A stretch of 64,000 nt of DNA from Rhizobium sp. CF122 (GTDB taxonomy: Bacteria; Pseudomonadota; Alphaproteobacteria; Rhizobiales; Rhizobiaceae), in assembly GCF_000282035.1 (NCBI RefSeq), contig NZ_AKKA01000081.1, positions 25,195-89,194 of the forward strand, in the 5' to 3' direction. Positions 1-8,184 of this stretch are shown here, one piece after another (the stretch's first letter is position 1; each line of letters starts with the position of its first letter). The position numbers and the translations under genes are program-made. A model generated the notes under the pieces. It was not told where the DNA came from and made no database searches. It saw only the letters and a list, made by a program, of their open reading frames with translations.

Positions 1-1
1 C

Positions 2-658
2 GTCGTCTTCAAGAACGAAATCAAGGAAACCAAACCGGACGCGATCGAGGTGTCGATGCCGCTTGGGCTCTATACGAGCTTCGAAGTGACGGCGCCTTGC
101 GGGCTCTGTTCAGCCGATGGCATCATCGGGCTACTCGACGTTCCCAATACCTTCCTCGATCCGGACCGGATGAAAGCCGGGCTCATTTGGTTCACGCGAG
201 GCTACGTCGAGTATCAGTTTCCCAACAACGCGCGACTGACGAACACCAGCATCCGCGAGATTGAGTTCGTGATGGAACTGAGTTCCGAGGTTCCTGGCAC
301 CAGCGCCGACTGGCCCTCCGACATCACCCTCGCGGTCAACGGTGCCGACATCGGAACCTGGACGTCTCCGGGTGATTTTGGCGACAAACGTGGGGTTTTC
401 ACGCCCGACTGGTGGAAGCTGAAGGGCTCGCAGTACGGCAAACTGAAGAACTTCCGCATCAATGACGATGGCGCTTTCGTCGATGGATTGCGCATTTCTG
501 ATGTAACTCTCGCCGAGCTGAAGCTGGACGAACACCATTCAGTCCGTCTGCGCATCGGTGTGCGCGACGACGCCAAACATCCCGGTGGCATCAACATCTT
601 TGGCCGCGGCTTCGGCAACTACGATCAGGACATTCTGCTGCGCCTGAAGACTCGATGA
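2..658 (+). CDS. ArsR-like transcriptional regulator (COG4189 type), 5' end outside window
   Basis: The reading frame is open from base 2, so the N-terminal part, where this family carries its ArsR-type winged helix, lies before the window. The visible 218 residues match the conserved C-terminal half of the COG4189 group of predicted regulators: a CGL motif, a PDRMKAGLIWF stretch, the segment WPSDITLAVNG, then TSPGDFG and a final FGRGFGNYDQDI. This half is a beta-rich presumed effector domain. The gene ends about 100 bases before the arabinofuranosidase gene on the same strand, so it is the natural candidate for the regulator of the arabinan genes. Family call is from memory of the motif order; the ligand is unknown. 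Confidence 0.72.
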   Translation, partial: VVFKNEIKETKPDAIEVSMPLGLYTSFEVTAPCGLCSADGIIGLLDVPNTFLDPDRMKAGLIWFTRGYVEYQFPNNARLTNTSIREIEFVMELSSEVPGTSADWPSDITLAVNGADIGTWTSPGDFGDKRGVFTPDWWKLKGSQYGKLKNFRINDDGAFVDGLRISDVTLAELKLDEHHSVRLRIGVRDDAKHPGGINIFGRGFGNYDQDILLRLKTR

Positions 659-725
659 GTCTATCGGATTTTCTGAATTTTACGCTTGACCGCGCCTCGG
701 GGTTCCGCTTTATTGATCGCAAATC

Positions 726-739
726 GTGATATAAATCAC
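726..739. promoter_or_regulatory. Inverted repeat upstream of arabinofuranosidase (candidate operator)
   Basis: The sequence reads GTGAT-ATAA-ATCAC, a perfect 5-bp inverted repeat with a 4-base spacer, 25 bases before the GH51 start codon. Its inner part TGAT-N4-ATCA recurs at 2293-2304 before the ABC operon. Its use as an operator is inference. Confidence 0.45.
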
Positions 740-764
740 AAACGACGATACAGTGGAGGGCAAC

Positions 765-2276
765 ATGAGGGCTGCGGTTACAGCGCACAGTAAATACACG
801 ATCTCTGACATCGATCCGCGCCTTTATGGCTCATTCATCGAGCACCTCGGTCGTGCCGTTTATACCGGCATCTACGAGCCTGATCATGCGACTGCTGACG
901 AAAGCGGCATGCGCAAGGATGTCATCGAGCTCGTCAAGGAACTGAATGTTCCGATCGTGCGCTACCCCGGTGGCAATTTCGTGTCTGCCTACAATTGGGA
1001 AGACGGCATTGGCCCCAAGGAAAGCCGCCCGACGCGCCTCGATCTTGCTTGGCACACCTGCGAGAGCAATCAGGTCGGCATCCACGAGTTTGCCGATTGG
1101 TGCACGTCGGCCAACACCGAGATGATGCTTGCCGTCAACCTCGGCTCGCGCGGCCTCGATGAGGCGCGCAACTTCCTCGAATACGTCAATCATTCCGGCG
1201 GCAGCGAGTGGAGCGACAAGCGCATTGCCAATGGCCGCAGCGAGCCCTGGGACGTCAAACTCTGGTGCCTCGGCAACGAGATGGACGGCCCTTGGCAGAT
1301 CGGCCACAAGACGGCGGACGAGTATGGCCGGCTAGCGCATGAGACTGCCAAGGCCATGCGCGCCTTCGACAGCTCGCTCGAACTCGTCGTCTGCGGGTCG
1401 TCGAACGCACATATGCCGACCTATCCGGAATGGGAAGCAACCGTGCTCGACCACACCTACAATGAGGTCGACTACATCTCGCTGCATATGTATTTCGAAA
1501 ACCGTGCCAAAAACACGGCCAACTATCTCTCTCGTAGTATCGAGCTCGACAATTACATCGGAACGGTCGCCGGCGTAATCGACTACGTCAAGGCGAAGAA
1601 GCGCTCCTCCAAGAACGTATACATCTCGTTCGACGAATGGAACGTCTGGTACCACTCTAAGGAGCGCGACAAGGCAACGCTTGCCGGCGCAAATGGTTGG
1701 CCACATGCGCCGGCCCTCCTGGAGGATGACTATAACTTCGAGGATGTGCTGCAGGTCGGCTGCATTCTCAACACCTTCATCAACCGTGCGGATGTCGTCA
1801 AGATTGCCTGCCTGGCGCAGCTCATCAACGTAATCGCCCCGATCATGACGATCCCGGGTGGTCCGGCATGGCGCCAGACGATCTTCTATCCGTACTATTT
1901 CGCCTCCGTCTACGGACGCGGGACGGCACTGAAGCTGATGGTCGACAGCCCGACCTACAAGGTCGACGATCTAGGCGATGTTCCCTATCTCGACGTCTCA
2001 GCCGTGCATGATGCGGACAAGAAGACGGTGACCTTCTTCATCGTCAACCGCCATGGCACGGAGACGCTCGATCTCGACGCCAGCCTGCTCGAATTCGGTA
2101 TTCTGCGGGTGATCGACGACCAGGTCGTCGCGCATAGCGATCTCAACATCACCAACACCGCCGACAAGCCCGACAATGTCGTGCCGAGGGCCGTGACCGG
2201 TTCAAGCATCGTCGACGGCAAGCTCAGCGCAAAGATCGCGCCGCTCTCCTACCGGATGATCCGCCTGCAAGTGTAA
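765..2276 (+). CDS. abfA: alpha-N-arabinofuranosidase, GH51
   Basis: A 503-residue cytoplasmic glycoside hydrolase that releases terminal alpha-L-arabinofuranose from arabino-oligosaccharides. The family signatures are clear: an N-terminal DPRLYGSFIEHLGRAVY motif, the acid/base glutamate in WCLGNEMDGPW (about residue 172) and the nucleophile glutamate in SFDEWNVWY (about residue 291). The length fits GH51. A GTG 12 bases upstream is in frame, but GGAGGG at 756-761 is a good Shine-Dalgarno for the ATG at 765, so that start was chosen. No signal peptide is visible, so its substrate must be imported, which fits the importer that follows. The gene lies between two copies of the TGAT-N4-ATCA site. 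Confidence 0.93.
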   Translation: MRAAVTAHSKYTISDIDPRLYGSFIEHLGRAVYTGIYEPDHATADESGMRKDVIELVKELNVPIVRYPGGNFVSAYNWEDGIGPKESRPTRLDLAWHTCESNQVGIHEFADWCTSANTEMMLAVNLGSRGLDEARNFLEYVNHSGGSEWSDKRIANGRSEPWDVKLWCLGNEMDGPWQIGHKTADEYGRLAHETAKAMRAFDSSLELVVCGSSNAHMPTYPEWEATVLDHTYNEVDYISLHMYFENRAKNTANYLSRSIELDNYIGTVAGVIDYVKAKKRSSKNVYISFDEWNVWYHSKERDKATLAGANGWPHAPALLEDDYNFEDVLQVGCILNTFINRADVVKIACLAQLINVIAPIMTIPGGPAWRQTIFYPYYFASVYGRGTALKLMVDSPTYKVDDLGDVPYLDVSAVHDADKKTVTFFIVNRHGTETLDLDASLLEFGILRVIDDQVVAHSDLNITNTADKPDNVVPRAVTGSSIVDGKLSAKIAPLSYRMIRLQV

Positions 2277-2292
2277 TCTAAATCCTGTTTTC

Positions 2293-2304
2293 TGATACGT
2301 ATCA
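2293..2304. promoter_or_regulatory. Perfect 12-bp palindrome TGATACGTATCA (candidate operator)
   Basis: A fully symmetric TGAT-ACGT-ATCA site just after the GH51 gene and upstream of the importer operon. A TTGACA hexamer follows at 2314-2319. It shares TGAT-N4-ATCA with the site at 726-739, which suggests one regulator for both transcription units. Confidence 0.45.
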
Positions 2305-2378
2305 AACGATATGTTGACAAAGCAATTGTATGATTTAACGTCAGCACACCGGTCTTGACGTGCCACTGGGAGGAAAAG

Positions 2379-2525
2379 ATGGGAGCGAGCGCTTCTGTTT
2401 TGGCACTATCACTGACTGAGGGAGGTCCGTTTGTCGTAGCGGACGCTCTCTCGGTGGAAGCATGCCATCTTCGTGTTCATATCGGCATTTCGGGTTCGGC
2501 CTGCAATTCAGGAGCAGTCGGATGA
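2379..2525 (+). CDS. Small ORF (48 aa) translationally coupled to ABC ATPase gene
   Basis: An ATG at 2379 is preceded by the strong Shine-Dalgarno GGGAGGAAAAG. The frame stays open for 48 codons and stops at TGA 2523-2525, overlapping the ATG of the ATPase gene in an ATGA arrangement. The predicted peptide starts MGASASVLALSLTEGG and is not recognised; it has no clear signal peptide or domain. The overlap suggests a leader peptide that tunes translation of the ATPase gene. It could also be a chance open frame; only the ribosome binding site and the exact overlap argue for it. Confidence 0.38.
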   Translation: MGASASVLALSLTEGGPFVVADALSVEACHLRVHIGISGSACNSGAVG

Positions 2526-3622
2526 CCGCCAATATTGAAATCCAGAATGTCACCAAGCGCTATGGCTCGATGACCGTCTTGGACGGCTTGTCGTTGTCAA
2601 TCAAGGCGAACGAATTCCTGGTTTTCCTTGGCCCTTCCGGGTGCGGCAAGTCTACGCTTCTTCGCATGATTGCGGGCCTTGAAAGCGTGGATGGCGGGAC
2701 GATCTCGATCAATGGCGAGCGCATCGATACACTGCCGCCCGGCCAGCGCGACATCGCCATGGTGTTCCAGTCCTATGCACTCTATCCGCATATGACGGTG
2801 GCCGACAACATGGCCTTCGGATTGCGCAACATCAACGTTTCGGCCGATGTCATCTCCGCGCGCATTGCAGAGGCGGCTCGCATGCTAGAGATCGGCCACC
2901 TCTTGGAGCGCAAGCCGGGCCAACTTTCCGGCGGTCAGCGTCAGCGTGTCGCCATTGGCCGCGCGATCGTCAAGGAACCAAAGGCCTTCCTCTTCGACGA
3001 GCCGCTATCGAACCTCGATGCGGCGCTGCGCGTTCGCACCCGCGTCGAGCTTGCACAGCTGCGCCATCGGGTCAGATCGACAATGATCTTTGTCACGCAC
3101 GACCAGATCGAGGCTATGACGCTGGCCGATCGCATCGTCGTGATGAACAATCGGAAGATCGAGCAGATCGGAACGCCGATGGAGATCTACTCACGCCCGG
3201 CAAGTCGTTTCGTCGCCACCTTTGTCGGGTCGCCGACCATGAACTTCCTGTCCGTCGGCCTCTCGGAAGAAAATGGTTTCCTGCGTGCCAAACTTCCTGA
3301 TGGCACGCAATTGCAGACGGCGATCCGTGCAGGTGGAGTCAAGGCCGGCGAACATTCGCTCGGCATCCGTGCCGAGGCCGTCAAGCTCGCCAATGGCGTT
3401 GCAGCAACGACGACGGGGAAGGTGGATGTATTGGAACGCCTCGGCGACCGGACGCTTCTCTATACCCGTCTCAAGGATGGCAGCGTCGTCGTTGCCGAGG
3501 ACATCGGCAACAGTCGCGTCATGATCGGCGACGAGGTGGCACTGGTGCTCGATGGAAGTCGCACGCATCTCTTTGATGATGCCGGTCACGCCTGGCACAA
3601 TGAGGAGGCCGGTCATGGCTGA
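2522..3622 (+). CDS. ABC sugar importer ATP-binding protein, UgpC/MalK type
   Basis: A 366-residue ATPase that powers a CUT1-class carbohydrate importer at the inner face of the membrane. Walker A GPSGCGKST lies near residue 40, the signature LSGGQRQR near 137, Walker B FLFDEPLSNLDA near 157, and the switch histidine in FVTHDQ. The C-terminal third (from about residue 240) is the TOBE regulatory domain typical of MalK/UgpC proteins. An upstream in-frame ATG at 2462 was rejected because AGGAGCAG sits correctly before 2522 and the protein then starts at the usual family position. Its stop overlaps the next gene by 8 bases. The substrate is probably an arabinose oligosaccharide, from context, not glycerol phosphate. 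Confidence 0.9.
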   Translation: MTANIEIQNVTKRYGSMTVLDGLSLSIKANEFLVFLGPSGCGKSTLLRMIAGLESVDGGTISINGERIDTLPPGQRDIAMVFQSYALYPHMTVADNMAFGLRNINVSADVISARIAEAARMLEIGHLLERKPGQLSGGQRQRVAIGRAIVKEPKAFLFDEPLSNLDAALRVRTRVELAQLRHRVRSTMIFVTHDQIEAMTLADRIVVMNNRKIEQIGTPMEIYSRPASRFVATFVGSPTMNFLSVGLSEENGFLRAKLPDGTQLQTAIRAGGVKAGEHSLGIRAEAVKLANGVAATTTGKVDVLERLGDRTLLYTRLKDGSVVVAEDIGNSRVMIGDEVALVLDGSRTHLFDDAGHAWHNEEAGHG

Positions 3623-4550
3623 GGCGGCACTTTCCTCCGCCCGGTCTGCCGCTGGCATCACTGCCCGGCAGAAAGTGCAGAACATCAATGCGCCACTCTG
3701 GCGAAACGCACTCTTCGTCGCGCCCTACCTCTTCTTTTTCGTGACTTTGCTTGTCGTGCCGCTGTTCTGGGGCATCTGGCTCAGCCTTCACAAGGCTGAC
3801 GCCTTCGGCGTCGGCCGCTTCGTCGGGGTCGATAATTACATCCGGCTCTTCAGAGACAGGGTCTTCATCCAGGCCGTCGGCAATACCTTCTACTTCGTGC
3901 TTCTGACAGTGCCGACGCTTGCTATCTTGGGTCTGCTTTTGGCGCTCGCCCTGAACCGAAAGACGAAAATGGCAGCTGCGCTGCGCGCCGTCTATTTCTC
4001 GTCCTCCGTCCTGTCCGTGACAATCGTCACGCTGATATGGCGTATCGTCTTTATCGGCAACTTCGGCCTGCTTGCCACCATCTACGGTTGGTTCGGCGTG
4101 CCTGCGCCGGCCTTTCTGTCCGACCCGAACCTCGCCATGATCGGCATAGCGATTGCCACTACTTGGTGGTGCATCGGCCTGCCAATGATGCTCTTTCTCT
4201 CGGCACTGCAGCAGGTGCCGGCAGAAATCTATGAAGCAGCGGCCCTCGACAATGCCAGCCGCTGGCGAACGCTCTGGTACATCACGCTCCCTTCGATCCG
4301 GCGGACTTTCGTGCTCGTGCTGATCATCCAGGTCGTGCTGCAGTTCCAGCTCTTTGGCCAGGCAAAGCTGATGACGCTCGGTGGCCCGAACAACGTGTCG
4401 AAGCCTATCGTGCTTTACATCTATGAAGCTGCGTTCAGGCAGTGGGACCTCGGTCTCGGTGCCGCCGCCTCTGAAATCCTCTTCATACTGATCCTGATTG
4501 CTGCGATGGCGCAGTACTTCATCTCGCGACGCAAAGGAGAAGAAGGATGA
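3615..4550 (+). CDS. ABC sugar importer permease, MalF/UgpA type
   Basis: A 311-residue inner membrane protein with a hydrophilic N-terminal 25 residues and about six membrane segments. The cytoplasmic coupling loop EAAALDNASRWRTLWYITLP is the EAA motif that contacts the ATPase. GAGGAGG at 3602-3608 supports the ATG at 3615 over the upstream in-frame start. It overlaps both neighbours (8 bases with the ATPase gene, 4 with the next permease), so the genes are cotranscribed and probably translationally coupled. Confidence 0.88.
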   Translation: MAEAALSSARSAAGITARQKVQNINAPLWRNALFVAPYLFFFVTLLVVPLFWGIWLSLHKADAFGVGRFVGVDNYIRLFRDRVFIQAVGNTFYFVLLTVPTLAILGLLLALALNRKTKMAAALRAVYFSSSVLSVTIVTLIWRIVFIGNFGLLATIYGWFGVPAPAFLSDPNLAMIGIAIATTWWCIGLPMMLFLSALQQVPAEIYEAAALDNASRWRTLWYITLPSIRRTFVLVLIIQVVLQFQLFGQAKLMTLGGPNNVSKPIVLYIYEAAFRQWDLGLGAAASEILFILILIAAMAQYFISRRKGEEG

Positions 4551-5398
4551 GCGCTTTATCCGGTGGAAACATGGTCGGCCGCTCGACCGGTGATCGCGTG
4601 ATTCTTCTCCTGGCACTTGTCTGCGCACTGATCATGATGGCGCCGGTGCTGTGGGTGATCGGACTATCCCTCAAGGACAACAAGGAGCTGATGGCGGACA
4701 TGAACTCCGTCTTCCATGCGCCTTACACGATCAACAACTATATCAATATCCTGGCAACATCGTCGGTGTTCCGCTGGATATTGAACAGCATCATCGTTGC
4801 CGGCGGCTTGACGATCTTCACGCTTTGCCTCTCGTCGCTTGCAGGCTACGGCTTCGCACGTGTGAACTTTCCGTTCCGTAACACGCTCTTCATCATCGTG
4901 TTGCTCGGACTTGCGATCCCTGAGCAGGCGGTGCTCATCGCTCGTCATCAGATTTTCTCCTGGCTGAAGTTTCACAACACCTATCACGGTCTGATCCTGC
5001 CAGGATTGTCGGCACCCTTCGGCGTGTTCCTGATGACACAGTATTTCAGGGCCATCCCGAAGGAACTCGACGAGGCAGCACTGCTGGACAATGCCAGCCG
5101 TTTCAAGATCTTCTGGAAGGTGCTGCTGCCGTTGACGGTTCCCGCGCAGGCAACGCTCGGCATCTTCACCTTCCTTGGTGCCTGGAACGATTATCTCTGG
5201 CCGCTGATCTCCGGCACCAGGAAGGAAATGTATACTCTGACGATCGGGATCGCCTCGTCGCAGACCAATTTTGCGCAGTCGGAAGGTCTCGGCTTTCTGA
5301 TGTCGCAAGCGGTCTTCGCCGGCGCCCCGATCCTCGTTCTCTACCTGTTCTTCCAGAAATACATCGTGACGGCAGTGTCTGGCGCCGCCGTGCGCTGA
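4547..5398 (+). CDS. ABC sugar importer permease, MalG/UgpE type
   Basis: A 283-residue inner membrane permease, partner of the preceding MalF-type protein. It shows about six hydrophobic segments and the EAA loop DEAALLDNASRFKIFWKVLLP, followed by WNDYLWPL, a strong CUT1 MalG signature. The start overlaps the upstream stop as ATGA. It is followed after 67 bases by the binding-protein gene, an unusual order since binding proteins more often come first. Confidence 0.88.
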   Translation: MSALSGGNMVGRSTGDRVILLLALVCALIMMAPVLWVIGLSLKDNKELMADMNSVFHAPYTINNYINILATSSVFRWILNSIIVAGGLTIFTLCLSSLAGYGFARVNFPFRNTLFIIVLLGLAIPEQAVLIARHQIFSWLKFHNTYHGLILPGLSAPFGVFLMTQYFRAIPKELDEAALLDNASRFKIFWKVLLPLTVPAQATLGIFTFLGAWNDYLWPLISGTRKEMYTLTIGIASSQTNFAQSEGLGFLMSQAVFAGAPILVLYLFFQKYIVTAVSGAAVR

Positions 5399-5465
5399 CG
5401 TCGAAACCGGCTCCCGGGGAGGGGGCCTAGCCAAGGGTCGCAGATCCTATGAGGAGGAGATGGAA

Positions 5466-6791
5466 ATGACGCATACTTTGAGAAAATACATGCTGGCGGC
5501 GGCCTCGGTGATCGCGCTTGCCGGCGCAAGTCCGGCCTTTGCCACCACCGAACTGACGGTGCAGCGCTTCTTCGGGGCTTGCGACGCCGATTTCGGTACC
5601 AACACCGACGTCAGCAAGGCCGTTGGCGAATGCGGCATCATCACCTCGCTCATCAACAAGTTCAACGCGGACAATCCGGATGTGCATGTGACGGTGACGA
5701 CCGTCGAATGGCCAGGCTACGATCAGCTAACCGCACAGTTCGCCGCCGGCGATCCGCCTGACATTGTCACCATCCACCAATCGGTGCTCGCCGATTATCA
5801 GTCCAAGGGCCTGCTGATGCCGCTCGACGAGGTGCTGAAGTCCGTCGGTGTTGCGGCCACTGACTTTACCGACGCCAGCTTGAATGGCGTGACCAAGGAC
5901 GGAAAGATCTACGGTCTGCCGATCGACAACTGGACCATGCTGTATCACATCAACATGGACCTCTTCAAAAAGGCCGATCTCGTCAATGCCGACGGCACGC
6001 CGAAGCTGCCGACGAGCGTCGACGAGCTCTTGGCTCAGGCTAAGCAATTCAAGGAAAAGACCGGCAAGCCTTACTTCGTCCAGAATCTCGCCAATGAAGT
6101 CGCGCTTTATACGCGCAACCTCTACACCTACCTGTTCCAGCAGAATTCAGACTTCTTTGCCGATCCGAAGCAGGTCAAGATCAATACGCCCGAGGCCAAG
6201 AAGGTCCTTGAGATGTACAAGGCGGTCTACGACAACGGCTACACGACCAAGGATCTGGACTACGCCGCCGGCATCAACGCCTTCCTCGCAGGCGAAGGCG
6301 GTGTTCACCTGAACGGGACCTGGGTCATCGGTGACTACACGGCATCATCCGAAAAGTCCGGCACAGCGCTCAACGCCGGCGGCTATGCCGTCTATCCCTA
6401 TCCGCAACTCTTCCCGGGCAAGAAGGCGCAATACGCCGACGGCCACAGCTGGGCCGTCTCGCAAAAGGACCGATCCGAGGAACAGACCGCTGCCATCGGG
6501 AAGTTCTTGAAGTTCTTCCATGACAACGATTTCGACTGGTCACGCACCGGCCATTTGCCGGCCGTCAAGGCGGTGTTGAATTCTGATCAGTTCAAGGCCC
6601 TACCGCATCGCGACACGATTTCGGCGATCGCCACGCTCGGCACGCCGCTTCCGTCCACCGTCCAGCGCCAGTTCGCGATCCAGGACATCATCGGCCAGGA
6701 AATGAGCGCAGCGGTCACCGGTCAGAAGGAGATCGACGCGGCCCTTTCCGACATGGAACAGCGCATCAACGAGCTGCTCGCCAACATCTGA
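5466..6791 (+). CDS. ABC sugar importer solute-binding protein (family 1)
   Basis: A 441-residue periplasmic binding protein. The N-terminus has a Sec signal peptide: basic start, hydrophobic core, and a cleavage site after the ASPAFA segment. The mature part has the family 1 pattern, including NPDVHVTVTTVEWPGYDQL and AAGDPPDIVTIH. Two ATGs are possible; AGGAGG at 5452-5457 lies 8 bases before 5466 but only 2 before 5460, so 5466 was preferred. It is the last gene of the arabinose-linked importer operon and is followed by a strong terminator. The exact ligand cannot be read from sequence. Confidence 0.88.
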   Translation: MTHTLRKYMLAAASVIALAGASPAFATTELTVQRFFGACDADFGTNTDVSKAVGECGIITSLINKFNADNPDVHVTVTTVEWPGYDQLTAQFAAGDPPDIVTIHQSVLADYQSKGLLMPLDEVLKSVGVAATDFTDASLNGVTKDGKIYGLPIDNWTMLYHINMDLFKKADLVNADGTPKLPTSVDELLAQAKQFKEKTGKPYFVQNLANEVALYTRNLYTYLFQQNSDFFADPKQVKINTPEAKKVLEMYKAVYDNGYTTKDLDYAAGINAFLAGEGGVHLNGTWVIGDYTASSEKSGTALNAGGYAVYPYPQLFPGKKAQYADGHSWAVSQKDRSEEQTAAIGKFLKFFHDNDFDWSRTGHLPAVKAVLNSDQFKALPHRDTISAIATLGTPLPSTVQRQFAIQDIIGQEMSAAVTGQKEIDAALSDMEQRINELLANI

Positions 6792-6824
6792 GGCTCATAC
6801 TCTCTCCCGAGCCTGAGAGCAGAT

Positions 6825-6854
6825 GCCCGCCGCCGGTCTCGCGGCGGGCATTTT
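6825..6854 (+). terminator. Rho-independent terminator after arabinose-linked importer operon
   Basis: A 9-bp perfect stem GCCCGCCGC / GCGGCGGGC with a 7-base loop is followed by ATTTT. It sits 34 bases after the binding-protein stop and before the convergent MFS gene, which it may also help separate. Confidence 0.8.
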
Positions 6855-6889
6855 CGGTGACGTGGCTGACGGTTAAAACATTGATCGTC

Positions 6890-8092
6890 TCAGCGCCGTC
6901 GTTTGGTTCCATCGAAGAAGAGCAGCAGAAAAAGGCCCGAGAGGCCGGCCACAGCACCGATGATTGCCGTTCCGGAATAGCCGCCGAGGCCGGTGCCGAT
7001 CGCAAAGAGGAGCGCGCTCAGCCCCGCGCTCAGGAAAATGTTGACGGATATCAGCGCACTGCCGAGACCCGGCCGCTCAGCAATCAGATCCTGCAGATAG
7101 GTGATTGGGATGCTGATGAGCGCCGCGGCGCCGATTCCACTGATGAGCGTCAACGCATAAGCATGCCATGGCGCGGACGCAAGGCCGAGTAGGACGAGGT
7201 AGACGACGTAGATGATCGTACCGATCGCCAGGGCCGTGACGTGGTTCATGATCCGTTGGGCACGGCCCCAGACGACGATAAAGACGACTTCGAGGAAGGC
7301 GACGATGCCGACCATGATCCCGACATCGCCAACGGTCCCATGCGCGGCTTCGGTAACGATCAGCGGCAGGATGGCGCCGTTAACATGAAGAGTGCTGCTG
7401 ATCAGCGACACCGCGATCACACGAATGAAAACACGTGGCGAGATGACTTCTGCAAGCGCAGCAAGATAGGAAAGATGGTGTGTGGCCGCCTTGTCCGTGC
7501 CGTTCTGGCCCGGCAGGAAGGCTGCGATCAGGCCAAGACACACCATGCAGGCGAGGCTCGCAAAGAGATAGGCCGGCAGCATGCTTGTCGATCGCGACAG
7601 AAGTATTCCGACAAGGCCCGGCACGAGTACCCAGGAGAGCGAGATCATCGCCCGCACACCTGAGTTCACCGTTGCCACGTCGCCGCGTGGCATCCCGTTG
7701 GTAGTGGCGCGTACATTGGCGAAGAGCAGGGAATTGAGTGCGTTGTAGATCGGCAGCAGCAACAAGGCACTGACGATGAACGTTGCCTGCGCGGGAAAGA
7801 GGTAGACCGCGCCGTAACCGAAGATACCGAAGACGGCGACCGTCACCATCAGCGACCGATACTCGCCAAGTCGGTCCGCGAGATTGCCAAGGAGAATGCT
7901 CACGGTGACGTTGACGGCTGCGGCGGCAAATATCAGCGCCGAGTAGAGGGTGTTGCTCAGACCCAATTCGCGAATGCCAATAACCGATTGGTACGGCGAG
8001 GTTGCCGCTCCAGCAAAGCCAAAGGCAAAGATAGCAAGCATGCTGACCCGGATCGTCGGGTCGCGGAAAACATCGGGGAGGAGACGGCTCAT
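6890..8092 (-). CDS. MFS transporter, sugar-efflux (SET)-like
   Basis: About 400 residues with around twelve hydrophobic segments. The N-terminal half has the MFS loop GNLADRLGEYRSL between helices 2 and 3, and the region SPYQSVIGIRELGLS resembles sugar efflux transporters of the SET family. The ATG at 8092 starts MSRLLPDVF; a GTG 27 bases upstream is the alternative, and neither has a strong ribosome binding site. It is the last gene of the minus-strand unit that begins with ridA, separated from the M81 gene by about 90 bases. Export of excess sugar or of a glycoside is plausible from family knowledge; the substrate is unknown. Confidence 0.75.
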   Translation of the reverse strand: MSRLLPDVFRDPTIRVSMLAIFAFGFAGAATSPYQSVIGIRELGLSNTLYSALIFAAAAVNVTVSILLGNLADRLGEYRSLMVTVAVFGIFGYGAVYLFPAQATFIVSALLLLPIYNALNSLLFANVRATTNGMPRGDVATVNSGVRAMISLSWVLVPGLVGILLSRSTSMLPAYLFASLACMVCLGLIAAFLPGQNGTDKAATHHLSYLAALAEVISPRVFIRVIAVSLISSTLHVNGAILPLIVTEAAHGTVGDVGIMVGIVAFLEVVFIVVWGRAQRIMNHVTALAIGTIIYVVYLVLLGLASAPWHAYALTLISGIGAAALISIPITYLQDLIAERPGLGSALISVNIFLSAGLSALLFAIGTGLGGYSGTAIIGAVAGLSGLFLLLFFDGTKRRR

Positions 8093-8184
8093 GACATGTA
8101 TCGTGCGGCGACAGGTCACCGGGTATTGCGGATGAAGGCGCCTTAGCAGCTTTGGCGTGAGGCCGAAACCTGCTCTGCGATGGA

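Noticed and set aside
2522..3622. Annotation of the UgpC-type ATPases as glycerol-3-phosphate transport
   Set aside because: The neighbours are glycosidases and sugar-type binding proteins; the UgpC likeness reflects the ATPase family, not the substrate.
3519..4628. Minus-strand 369-codon frame over the first permease gene
   Set aside because: Composition is extremely rich in His, Arg and Asp, as expected for the reverse of a membrane protein gene.
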